Origin: Jiella marina
Lineage (GTDB): Bacteria > Pseudomonadota > Alphaproteobacteria > Rhizobiales > Rhizobiaceae
Length of the DNA: 64,000 nt
Reading direction: 5' to 3'
NCBI RefSeq assembly: GCF_024359545.1
Contig: NZ_JAKQZG010000011.1
Span: forward strand, 124,001-188,000
The notes under the pieces are model-generated. The model was not told the origin of the DNA, did no database searches, and was given only the letters and a program-made list of their open reading frames with translations. This document shows positions 1-7,541 of the stretch, piece by piece. A program made the position numbers and the translations under genes. Position 1 is the stretch's first letter; the number at the start of each line of letters is the position of its first letter.

Positions 1-1167
1 AGCAGCTCCGGATCGGGCCGGCAGAACGCGCTCGACGGTGATCTCGGCATCGAGAATCTTGCCGATCGGCGGCCCTCCTTGCACCATCACGTGCTTGCCG
101 AGGTCTCAGACATCATTCTCGAGGGAACCGAACGCAAGATCGGCGAGGCGCTCGCCGAGCATCTGGACGAAAGCGGCTATCTCAGGATCGAGATCGAGGA
201 GGTAGCGACCAGCCTGGGTGTATCTCCGACCGTCGTGGAAGCGGTGCTGAGCCGGCTGCAGACCGATATTACCCCCGCCGGCCTCTTCGCACGATCGCTC
301 TCGGAGTGTCTCGGCATCCAGCTGAAGCGCCAGAACCGCTTCGATCCGGTGATGGCGCGGGTCCTCGACAATCTCGACCTTCTCGCCCGACGCGACTTTA
401 CGGCTCTGCGCCGTCTGACGGGCGAGGACGAGGCAGGGCTGATGGAGATCTTGGCGGAGATCCGCGGGCTCGACCCGAAGCCGGGTCACGCCTTCGTCCA
501 CGACAACACCGAAACCATCGTCCCCGACGTCTTCGTGACGGAAGGCGCTGACGGCGGCTGGCGGGTGGAACTCAATCCGGATGCGCTGCCGAGGGTTCTC
601 GTCGACAACGACTATCTCGCCGCCGTGCGCGACGGCGTGCGGACGGAGGCCGACAAGGCGTTCATCGGTGAATGTCAACAATCAGCGAACTGGCTCGTGC
701 GCTCGCTCGATCAGCGTGCGAAGACGATCCTGAAGGTCGCAAGCGAGATCGTCAGGCGCCAGGACGGGTTCCTCAACCGCGGCGTCGGCGGGTTGAAGCC
801 GATGACGCTGATGTCGGTCGCCGAAGCGATCGGCATGCACGAATCGACGGTCAGCCGGGTCACGGCGACGAAATACATTGCCACCCCCCGCGGCACATTC
901 GACATGCGCTTCTTCTTCACCGTGGCGATTGCGTCCGCCAATGGCGGCGACGCCCACTCGGCGGAGAGCGTCAAGCATCGCATCAAGATGCTGGTAGACG
1001 CCGAAACCGTCGGCAAGGTCATGTCCGACGACGACATTGCCGCTGTCCTCAAGAAGGAAGGCATCGATCTCGCCCGGCGCACGGTTGCGAAATACCGCGA
1101 AGCGCTCGGCATTCCCTCCTCGATCCAGCGACGGCGGGAAATGAACGCCCGCCGGCTGGCCTCCTGA
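1..1167 (+). CDS. rpoN: RNA polymerase sigma-54 factor, 5' end cut by window
   Basis: Sigma-54 directs RNA polymerase to -24/-12 promoters and needs AAA+ activators to open DNA. The frame is open from base 1, so the N-terminal activator-interacting region lies outside the window; about 388 residues remain. Visible are the core-binding region, a helix-turn-helix (SVAEAIGMHESTVSRV) and, about 40 residues from the C-terminus, the RpoN box ARRTVAKYRE that reads the -24 element. It is followed by hpf and ptsN, the usual rpoN neighbourhood in proteobacteria. A TTG at 79 could be mistaken for a start but lies inside the gene. Identification is certain. Confidence 0.97.
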   Translation, partial: SSSGSGRQNALDGDLGIENLADRRPSLHHHVLAEVSDIILEGTERKIGEALAEHLDESGYLRIEIEEVATSLGVSPTVVEAVLSRLQTDITPAGLFARSLSECLGIQLKRQNRFDPVMARVLDNLDLLARRDFTALRRLTGEDEAGLMEILAEIRGLDPKPGHAFVHDNTETIVPDVFVTEGADGGWRVELNPDALPRVLVDNDYLAAVRDGVRTEADKAFIGECQQSANWLVRSLDQRAKTILKVASEIVRRQDGFLNRGVGGLKPMTLMSVAEAIGMHESTVSRVTATKYIATPRGTFDMRFFFTVAIASANGGDAHSAESVKHRIKMLVDAETVGKVMSDDDIAAVLKKEGIDLARRTVAKYREALGIPSSIQRRREMNARRLAS

Positions 1168-1269
1168 GCCTGGCGGATGCGGCCGGCTCGCCCATGACCG
1201 CGTTTCCGACCACCACTTCGTCCATTGCGCTTGCGCCGATCGCACCTAGCTTGAGAGAGGTTGGGAGCG

Positions 1270-1300
1270 CGTTGACAGGGCGGAACATCGTCCCTAGAAG
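1270..1300 (+). promoter_or_regulatory. candidate sigma-70 promoter for hpf
   Basis: A TTGACA -35 box at 1272-1277 is followed after 17 bases by TAGAAG (or CTAGAA with a 16-base spacer) in the 275-base gap between rpoN and hpf. The -35 is perfect and the -10 weak. An adjacent GGAAC has no GTT at the distance needed for an EcfG site. Prediction only. Confidence 0.35.
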
Positions 1301-1442
1301 GCGCCACCTCCCAGACTCGGTGGCGGCCGCGACATTCGACATGCGAGGGCACGGCCCAAAGAGCAGGCGAGAGCCGCTTCGAGGGGACCGGTTCGGGCCT
1401 GTAGATCCGGTGTGCGGCGGCGATGATAAGGAGCATAATCGG

Positions 1443-2012
1443 ATGAGCCTGCGTGTTTCGGGAAAGCACATGGATGTCGGCGAAGCCTTCCGCATCCGGA
1501 TCGAAGAGCGTCTCGGCGAAGCGGTCGACAAGTATTTCGACGGCAATTTTTCCGGCACGGTCGTCGTATCGAAGGACGGAAGCCGCTACACTACCGACTG
1601 CACCGTGCATCTCGATACCGGCGTCGTCTTCCAGGCTACCGGTGCCGCTCATGATCCCGAGGCAAGCTTCGTCGAGGCCTCCGAGCGCATCGACAAGCGT
1701 CTGCGCCGCTACAAGCGCCGGCTGAAGGGCCATCAGAACAACGGCCACAAGGAAATGGCCTATTCGATCATGGCGGCGATCCCGGACGAGGCCGAGGAAG
1801 TGCCGGAGGACTACGCGCCCGCAATTATCGCGGAGACGACGCTCAAGGTCGGAACCCATTCCGTGGCCGGCGCGGTCATGGAACTCGACCGGCAGGACAG
1901 CCCCTTCGTTCTCTTCCGCAACGCCCAGTCGGGCGATCTGAACATCGTGTTCCGCCGCTCGGACGGCAATTACGGCTGGGTTGACCCGTCGAACTATTCG
2001 GGGAATTCGTAA
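1443..2012 (+). CDS. hpf: ribosome hibernation promoting factor, long form
   Basis: The 189-residue product is a long-type HPF, which binds idle 70S ribosomes and pairs them as 100S dimers in slow growth. The first ~105 residues form the S30AE/RaiA fold (starts MSLRVSGKHMDVGEAF; basic helix with RLRRYKRRLKG near its end). A linker leads to the C-terminal dimerisation domain (about 130-187, including DSPFVLFRNAQSGDLNIVFRR). The ATG at 1443 is chosen because AAGGAG lies about 10 bases upstream and family homology begins there, although the frame stays open back into rpoN. It sits between rpoN and ptsN, the classic arrangement. Confidence 0.95.
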   Translation: MSLRVSGKHMDVGEAFRIRIEERLGEAVDKYFDGNFSGTVVVSKDGSRYTTDCTVHLDTGVVFQATGAAHDPEASFVEASERIDKRLRRYKRRLKGHQNNGHKEMAYSIMAAIPDEAEEVPEDYAPAIIAETTLKVGTHSVAGAVMELDRQDSPFVLFRNAQSGDLNIVFRRSDGNYGWVDPSNYSGNS

Positions 2013-2074
2013 AGGCGACACAAGGTTGATCGGCTAGGAAGACGCGCCCGTCCCGCAACGAGAAGGCAGCCTTG

Positions 2075-2539
2075 ATGGATGTCGAGACCCTGATCGACCC
2101 TGACGCGATTTTGCCCGCTCTGCGGGCGAATTCCAAAAAGCAGGTTCTCCAGGAAATGGCCGCAAAGGCCGCCGAGATCACCGGCCTGCCGGAGCGGGAG
2201 ATCTTCGAAACGATTCTCGGGCGCGAGAAGCTCGGATCGACGGCGGTCGGCAACGGCATCGCCATTCCGCACGGCAAGCTGGCGGCGCTCGACAAGATCG
2301 TCGGCATCTTTGCCCGATTGTCCCGACCTGCCGATTTCGACGCGCTGGACGACCAGCCCGTCGACATCGTCTTTCTTCTGCTGGCGCCGGAAGGCGCCGG
2401 CGCCGACCATTTGAAGGCACTGTCGAAAGTGGCACGGCTGCTCAGAAGCCGTGAAATCGTCGACGAGATCCGCGATTCGACCGATGGTCGCACGATCTAC
2501 GCCCTGATGACCAACGCCATGGCGAAGAACGCCGCCTGA
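2075..2539 (+). CDS. ptsN: PTS IIA-like nitrogen regulatory protein EIIA-Ntr
   Basis: The 154-residue product is the terminal phosphoacceptor of the nitrogen PTS (PtsP-PtsO-PtsN), which in rhizobia tunes potassium, nitrogen and stress responses rather than sugar import. The phosphorylatable histidine is His66 in GIAIPHGK, and the length is typical. An in-frame TTG directly precedes the ATG at 2075; the ATG gives the normal MDVETLIDPD start. It lies 62 bases after hpf and is probably co-transcribed with it. The T6SS locus begins just downstream, so this gene marks its left border with core chromosome. Confidence 0.95.
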   Translation: MDVETLIDPDAILPALRANSKKQVLQEMAAKAAEITGLPEREIFETILGREKLGSTAVGNGIAIPHGKLAALDKIVGIFARLSRPADFDALDDQPVDIVFLLLAPEGAGADHLKALSKVARLLRSREIVDEIRDSTDGRTIYALMTNAMAKNAA

Positions 2540-2652
2540 GGCGCCCGCTGCCATTTTCGGCAGCTAGCCCTTACCTGCACACCCGGGACCCTCCCGAAAT
2601 CGACCACCATGGACCATGCGCCCGGCTTCTCGCCGCCCACGTCACTTAATGG

Positions 2653-2690
2653 TTGTTGAATAAATATATTCTTTGATAGGTTGCATGCCG
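2653..2690 (+). promoter_or_regulatory. AT-rich leader of vgrG with shared ATAGGTTGCATG element
   Basis: The 260-base gap between ptsN and vgrG is GC-rich except for an AT-rich patch holding a short inverted repeat (GAATA-AATA-TATTC, 2658-2671). This is followed by ATAGGTTGCATG at 2676-2687. The same 12-mer recurs at 6880-6891 in front of the OmpA/TssA operon. No convincing -35/-10 pair was seen, and GG-N10-GC spacing for sigma-54 is absent. It may be an operator or part of an unusual promoter. Confidence 0.35.
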
Positions 2691-2799
2691 TTCGGGACGG
2701 CCGTGCGACATTTCCGTTTTCACGGCTGCCCCGCGAAGGGGAGGGTGGCGGCTTGCGCGCCGCAGCCCGGCAAGCCGTGGAAAGGAATGTGTCGGCCCG

Positions 2800-4602
2800 A
2801 TGAGCGGATCGCTTCTGCAACAGACCCGCATCGGCGAGTTGACCACCCCGCTCGGGAAAGATGTTCTCGTTCTTCACCGACTGAACGGCTCGGAGGCAAT
2901 CAGCGAGAATTTCGACCTGCGCGTCGACGCCCTCTCGAAATCACCGAACCTCGACTTCTCTTCCGCAATCGGCGAGCACTGCACGATCCGATTGAACACG
3001 ATCCGCGACGGCACGCGCTATTTCGACGGCATCCTGACCGCGGCCCAGTGGCTGGGCGCCGAGGAAGGGGCCTATCGCTATCAGCTGATACTCCGCCCCT
3101 GGCTCGAATTGCTCGCACATCGAGTGAACACTCTGATCTTTCACGAGCAGACCGCCCCCGACATCATCAAGCGCGTCTTCGGCGAGCATGGCGGCCTCGC
3201 CCGCTTCGAGGACAGGCTCACCCGGTCCTATCCGACCCTCGAATACACGGTCCAGTTCGAGGAAAGCGACATGGATTTCGTGCGGCGCCTGATGGAAGCC
3301 CACGGCATCGCCTATTACTACAAGCACCAGAAGGGCGAGCACACGCTCGTCATGGTCGACGGTATTTCCGGCTACGATCCCGTGCCCGGTGCGACGCGCA
3401 GCTATTATCCGCTCGACCGGCAGTATCGCCGCGACGAGGAGCATCTCTCCCGTGTGGTGACCGAAAGGCGCTTCACCTCCGGCAAGTCGACGCTGAACGA
3501 CTACGACTTCAAGAAGCCCTCGGCCGACATGAAGGCCGAGCGGCGTGGCGACACGGATTTTCCCCACGGTGATCTCGAGATCTACCGCTATCCCGGCCGC
3601 TATGTGGATCGCGGGGACGGCGAGGATATCTCCCGCGCACGCATCGAAGCGACGCGCGCCACCGACCGCCAGATCAGCGCCAGCGGCGACTGCATGAGTC
3701 TCTCACCGGGCCATCTCGTCACCGTCCAGAAGCATCCGACGGGCGCGATCAACCGCGAATATCTGACCCTTGCGGCGAACCACCATTACCTCGCCGAGGA
3801 CTATATCAGCGGCGCGTCCGGCGACGAGGAATCCTATCAGGGCTCCTACGCCTTCCTGCCCTCGGACGTGCCCTTCGTGCCGCTTTCCACGACGCCGCGG
3901 CCGAAGACGCCCGGCCCCCAGACCGCGAAGGTGGTCGGCGAGGGCGAGATCGACTGCGACGAGCACGGGCGCATCCTCGTGCGCTTCCACTGGGACCGGA
4001 AGGGCGACCAGTCCATGCGCTGCCGCGTGGCGCAGGTCTGGGCGGGGAAGAATTTCGGCGGCATCTTCATTCCCCGCATCGGCATGGAAGTGATCGTCGA
4101 ATTTCTCGACGGCAATCCCGACCGACCGATCGTGACCGGCTGCGTCTACAATGGCGAGAACAAGCCGCCCTATCCGCTCAAGGAGAAGAAGAACATCGCC
4201 GGCTGGAAGTCGAATTCCACCGTCGGCGGCGGCGGCTACAACGAGTTGGCGATCGACGACACCAAGGGCGACGAACTCGTCCGGCTCCACGCCCAGCACG
4301 ATCTCGAAGCCAAGGTTCTGAACGACGAGCGGCGCCACGTCCTCAACGATCGCAAGACCGCGATCGATCATGACGACACACTGGACGTCGGCAACGAGCT
4401 GACGGTGACGGCGGGCAAGAAGATCACGCTGCGCGTCGGCGCCAGCACCATCGTCATGGACGGCACCTCGATCGCGATCCAGTCGCCCAATGTGGAGATC
4501 AAGGCCTCCCAGGAATTCTCCTCCAAGGCGGGCCTGACCTCCGAACACAAGGCCGGCATGCTGATGGACATCAAGGGCGCCATGGTGAAGATCAACACAT
4601 GA
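2800..4602 (+). CDS. tssI: type VI secretion tip protein VgrG (TssI)
   Basis: VgrG trimers form the spike on the Hcp tube and carry effectors into target cells. The 600-residue product has the gp27-like base (about 1-370, with FEESDMDFVRRLMEAHGIAYYY) and the gp5-like OB fold (about 375-460, with RCRVAQVWAGKNFGGIFIPR and GMEVIVEFLDGNPDRP). A repetitive beta-helical needle runs to the end (KAGMLMDIKGAMVKINT). The length is that of a plain structural VgrG: there is no enzymatic C-terminal extension, so any effector must be cargo. The last four bases overlap the next gene (ATGA), implying translational coupling. Confidence 0.96.
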   Translation: MSGSLLQQTRIGELTTPLGKDVLVLHRLNGSEAISENFDLRVDALSKSPNLDFSSAIGEHCTIRLNTIRDGTRYFDGILTAAQWLGAEEGAYRYQLILRPWLELLAHRVNTLIFHEQTAPDIIKRVFGEHGGLARFEDRLTRSYPTLEYTVQFEESDMDFVRRLMEAHGIAYYYKHQKGEHTLVMVDGISGYDPVPGATRSYYPLDRQYRRDEEHLSRVVTERRFTSGKSTLNDYDFKKPSADMKAERRGDTDFPHGDLEIYRYPGRYVDRGDGEDISRARIEATRATDRQISASGDCMSLSPGHLVTVQKHPTGAINREYLTLAANHHYLAEDYISGASGDEESYQGSYAFLPSDVPFVPLSTTPRPKTPGPQTAKVVGEGEIDCDEHGRILVRFHWDRKGDQSMRCRVAQVWAGKNFGGIFIPRIGMEVIVEFLDGNPDRPIVTGCVYNGENKPPYPLKEKKNIAGWKSNSTVGGGGYNELAIDDTKGDELVRLHAQHDLEAKVLNDERRHVLNDRKTAIDHDDTLDVGNELTVTAGKKITLRVGASTIVMDGTSIAIQSPNVEIKASQEFSSKAGLTSEHKAGMLMDIKGAMVKINT

Positions 4603-5225
4603 GCGCGCCGCCGGACCCGGGCGCGCGCGACCGGCCGCCTTCCCCGGACGCCGGGCGCGAACCGGCGATCCCGGAGATGGCGGAAGCGGTGTTCGCCGCG
4701 ATCCCGGAAATCATGGAGGACATGCGCGCGAGGCCGGGGCGCGAGACGAGCCTTGCCTTTCTCGACAAGCTCGTGGATTCCCCGACCCCGGAAGAGGCCG
4801 TCACCTTCTGCGCCTATCTCCTGCCGCCCCGGGTGTCGGTCGGCTGGGGCTACCGCTGCCTTGCCCCGCAGACATGGACGCTGACCGAGACGGACCGCAG
4901 CCTCCTGCAACTCGTCGAGGACTGGCTGCGCGAGCCGAGCGAAGAGGCCCGTTTCGACGTTCTGGAGATGGCCTCGGCGATCCGCCCGCGAAGCCCGGCC
5001 GTATGGCTCGGGCTCGGCGCGGGCTGGAGCGGCGGCAGCATTTCCGCGCCGGACCTGCCACCGGTTCCCGCCCCGGCCTTCGCCGCACCGCGTGCCGTCA
5101 ATGCGAGCATCCTCAGCCTCCTCGCACGCGCCGCCGCCAAGGACCGCGAAGCGGCGCTAAGGCAGTTCGTCGGCCTCGGCCGGCGGATTGCCGCCGAATG
5201 GCCGGCACCCGGGCCTCATCGCTGA
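4599..5225 (+). CDS. VgrG-coupled protein of unknown function (DUF6931-like)
   Basis: The 208-residue soluble protein has no signal peptide or membrane segment. It has a Pro/Arg-rich first 25 residues, a helical middle (IPEIMEDMRARPGRETSLAFLDKL, LPPRVSVGWGYRCL, WLREPSEEARFDVLEMA) and a Pro/Ala-rich linker before a short C-terminal helical stretch. From memory it resembles proteins labelled DUF6931 that sit beside vgrG or tagH in rhizobial T6SS loci; I cannot confirm that here. The start overlaps the vgrG stop and tagH follows within 30 bases. This tight coupling suggests a VgrG adaptor or chaperone, which is inference only. Confidence 0.7.
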   Translation: MSAPPDPGARDRPPSPDAGREPAIPEMAEAVFAAIPEIMEDMRARPGRETSLAFLDKLVDSPTPEEAVTFCAYLLPPRVSVGWGYRCLAPQTWTLTETDRSLLQLVEDWLREPSEEARFDVLEMASAIRPRSPAVWLGLGAGWSGGSISAPDLPPVPAPAFAAPRAVNASILSLLARAAAKDREAALRQFVGLGRRIAAEWPAPGPHR

Positions 5226-5251
5226 CCCCCGAAGACAGACACGAGAACGCC

Positions 5252-6802
5252 ATGCGCATCGATCTTGTCATCGAAAATCTGGACATGCTGGACAATGGCG
5301 GCCCGACGACATTCTCGGCCACCGATCACGGTTTTTCCATCGGCCGCGAACGGCCGCGGGACTGGGTCCTGCCCGATCCGGATCGCTTCATCTCCGGTCA
5401 CCATTGCGAGGTGCGTTTCGAAGACGGCGACTTCGTGCTCGTCGACCATTCGACCAATGGCACCTTCGTGAACGGCTCGGATTCGCGGCTGCGGGGGCCG
5501 CATCGTCTCTGTGACGGCGACCGCATTCATATCGGCAATTATGTTGTCGCCGTCCGGCTGGACGATCCACATGGTTCGTCCGATGTCCCGCTTCGCGGCG
5601 GGTCGGATCCCTACGGCTGGGGCGAACCGGCCCCTGGTGACGATGCGGACGCAACCGCCGGGATGCAAAGCGGCTGGTCGATCGACGGGCCGTTCGCGCC
5701 GCCGATCGACCTGGCGCCGCCGCGCCAGCCCCGCCCGTCCGAGTTCGAGCAGCACCCCGTCGATCTCTCCACCGGATGGGATTCCGGCGCATGGGGCAAC
5801 GCGGAGACGGAGACCTCGGCCGGCCCGCGGCAACCCACACCGCCACCCTCGGCGTCGCCCTTCGACGAACCCTGGAGCGGCGAAGAAGCGGACGATATTT
5901 TCGAACTCGGCCAGCCCGAGCCACTCAAACCCCGCCAGACCACGCCGAACTCGCCTCGACCGCTTCGCGGGGAGTGGGACGAAGAGGCCTGGGGGCAAAG
6001 GCCTCCACCACCCGAAGCAGACGAGGATGGATGGCCTCCGGCCCGCCCAAGCTACGACCGTGATCGCCCCAGACCCGCTCCGCCATCCGGTCGGCCTCAC
6101 CCGATACGCAATGCTCCCGCGCGCAGGGCGCATGATCCGGCCTCGATGCCGGCCTCTCCCGACCCGCGCCAGCCGGCGCCTGCCGAGCGCTCCTATGCGG
6201 ACGAAGGACCGGCGCGACCGACAGGCGACGACCGGCTCCTGCAGATCATCGCCGAAACCGCCGGGCTCGACCCGCGCGTCTTCGCTGGTCGAAGGCCGGA
6301 GGAAGCCGCGCGCGAAATCGGTCTGGTCATGTCCCTTGCGACCGATGGGATTATCGAACTCCTGCGCATGCGTGCCAAGGCGAAGACCGTGACCCGCAGC
6401 GCCAACCGCACCACGATCGAGGCGGCCGGCAACAACGCGCTCAAATTCTCGCCCAATGCCAGTGCGGCGCTCGCCAAGATGCTGGGCGCGGAAGGACCCG
6501 GCTATCTGTCGCCGCGTGAGAGTTTCTCGGAGGCGTTTCGCGATCTCTCCCAACACGAGATGATCACCTTCGCCGCCATGCAGAAGGCGCTGAAGCGGCT
6601 GCTGGACGACCTCTCGCCGGAATCGATCGAGGAGCGCGCGCCCTCCTCTCTGGTGCCGTTCTCGAAGAAGGCCCAGGCCTGGGACCTCTTCGTCACGCGG
6701 TGGGACGCCAAGACCGAGCCTTTCGAGAACGGCATGCTCGACGTCTTTCTCCAGTATTTCCGTGAGATCTACGATCAGACGTCCCGATCAGACCGGGGCT
6801 GA
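5252..6802 (+). CDS. tagH: T6SS-associated FHA-domain protein TagH
   Basis: TagH-type proteins read phosphothreonine through an FHA domain and take part in post-translational control of T6SS firing, usually with a PpkA kinase and PppA phosphatase. The FHA domain is near the N-terminus (about 25-95) with the hallmark GRE, the serine-histidine pair in SGHHCEVRF, and STNGTFVNG. A long disordered Pro/Arg/Asp-rich linker (about 110-330) joins it to the TagH C-terminal domain (about 340-516, from LLQIIAETAGLDP to VFLQYFREIYDQTSR). The ATG at 5252 is used; upstream frame extension overlaps the previous gene. No PpkA or PppA gene is in this window, so its phosphorylation partner lies elsewhere or is missing. 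Confidence 0.92.
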   Translation: MRIDLVIENLDMLDNGGPTTFSATDHGFSIGRERPRDWVLPDPDRFISGHHCEVRFEDGDFVLVDHSTNGTFVNGSDSRLRGPHRLCDGDRIHIGNYVVAVRLDDPHGSSDVPLRGGSDPYGWGEPAPGDDADATAGMQSGWSIDGPFAPPIDLAPPRQPRPSEFEQHPVDLSTGWDSGAWGNAETETSAGPRQPTPPPSASPFDEPWSGEEADDIFELGQPEPLKPRQTTPNSPRPLRGEWDEEAWGQRPPPPEADEDGWPPARPSYDRDRPRPAPPSGRPHPIRNAPARRAHDPASMPASPDPRQPAPAERSYADEGPARPTGDDRLLQIIAETAGLDPRVFAGRRPEEAAREIGLVMSLATDGIIELLRMRAKAKTVTRSANRTTIEAAGNNALKFSPNASAALAKMLGAEGPGYLSPRESFSEAFRDLSQHEMITFAAMQKALKRLLDDLSPESIEERAPSSLVPFSKKAQAWDLFVTRWDAKTEPFENGMLDVFLQYFREIYDQTSRSDRG

Positions 6803-6871
6803 GCGAGAAGGCCCGCGACGCTCCCACGTCATACGGTCCGCGCAACGACAGGTCATGAAGTCGCCGCAGCA

Positions 6872-6900
6872 TTGACACAATAGGTTGCATGAATTTTAAT
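6872..6900 (+). promoter_or_regulatory. promoter of the ompA-like/tssA operon
   Basis: TTGACA (6872-6877), a 17-base spacer and TTTAAT (6895-6900) form a strong sigma-70-like promoter 27 bases before the OmpA-like gene. The spacer contains ATAGGTTGCATG, shared exactly with the vgrG leader, so a repressor bound there would block polymerase. This also shows that the T6SS locus is at least two transcription units. Confidence 0.6.
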
Positions 6901-6927
6901 GCGCTCTCATAACGAGTATCATGCGAG

Positions 6928-7518
6928 ATGAGGGTCAAGACCATGCGCGGTGGATTGTTCGCATTCTCCTGTCTGGCGACCGGCTTGTTGATGACGGCGC
7001 CCGCGGCAGCCGAACCGGCCTACAGCCGGCAGGACGTCGCAGATTTCTTCGCCCAGTCGGCAGAGACGGCAAAGTCCTTGTCGCTGGGCAAGACCCGGGG
7101 CCTGCAGCTGGGATCGAAGACCGGCAAGACCCGCGGCATCTGCATCGGCCTCGCCTCGGAGTGCAATGATGGCGAGCGGCCGACGGGTTTCGATCTTCTG
7201 ATCAATTTCGGGCTGGACTCGGCGGCCCTGACCCCTGTCGCGCAGGAAAACCTCAATGAGATGGCCGCCGGGCTCACCGACAAGCGCCTCAGCACGGTGC
7301 GCTTCGTCATCGAGGGCCATACCGACGCGACGGGCAGCGAGGGCTACAATGACGAGCTCTCGCGCCGGCGGGCGGAATCGGTGCGTACTTATCTGCTTGC
7401 GCGCGGCATCGACGCCGGCAAGATCGAAGCCGTCGGGCTCGGCGAACGGGCGCCGCGTGTTGCCGATCCCTTCGATCCCCAGAACCGCCGCGTCGAAATG
7501 CGGGTGAGCCTGCAATAG
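6928..7518 (+). CDS. exported OmpA-family peptidoglycan-binding protein in the T6SS operon
   Basis: The 196-residue product has a signal peptide (hydrophobic FAFSCLATGLLMTAPA, cleavage near AAA-EP). It has a short spacer with a possible disulfide pair (ICIGLASEC) and an OmpA C-terminal domain (about 88-195) with the peptidoglycan-binding pattern FVIEGHTDATGSEGYNDELS...RRAESVRTYL and NRRVEM. In canonical T6SS this domain is fused to TssL or supplied by TagL-like proteins, where it anchors the trans-envelope complex. Here it is free and co-transcribed with tssA 23 bases downstream. No lipobox is seen, so it is probably periplasmic. An alternative start is ATG 6943. Confidence 0.85.
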   Translation: MRVKTMRGGLFAFSCLATGLLMTAPAAAEPAYSRQDVADFFAQSAETAKSLSLGKTRGLQLGSKTGKTRGICIGLASECNDGERPTGFDLLINFGLDSAALTPVAQENLNEMAAGLTDKRLSTVRFVIEGHTDATGSEGYNDELSRRRAESVRTYLLARGIDAGKIEAVGLGERAPRVADPFDPQNRRVEMRVSLQ

Positions 7519-7541
7519 GCTTCCCCGCCGGGCACCGACGC

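Noticed and set aside
1282-1304. GGAAC before hpf as an EcfG promoter
   Set aside because: No GTT at 16-17 bases.
672-2012. Long open frame covering the rpoN 3' end and all of hpf
   Set aside because: Only the part from 1443 has family similarity and a ribosome site; the rest is an rpoN shadow.
2676-2687. Sigma-54 promoter at the vgrG leader (TTGCA)
   Set aside because: No GG at the required 10-base spacing before GC, either here or at 6880.
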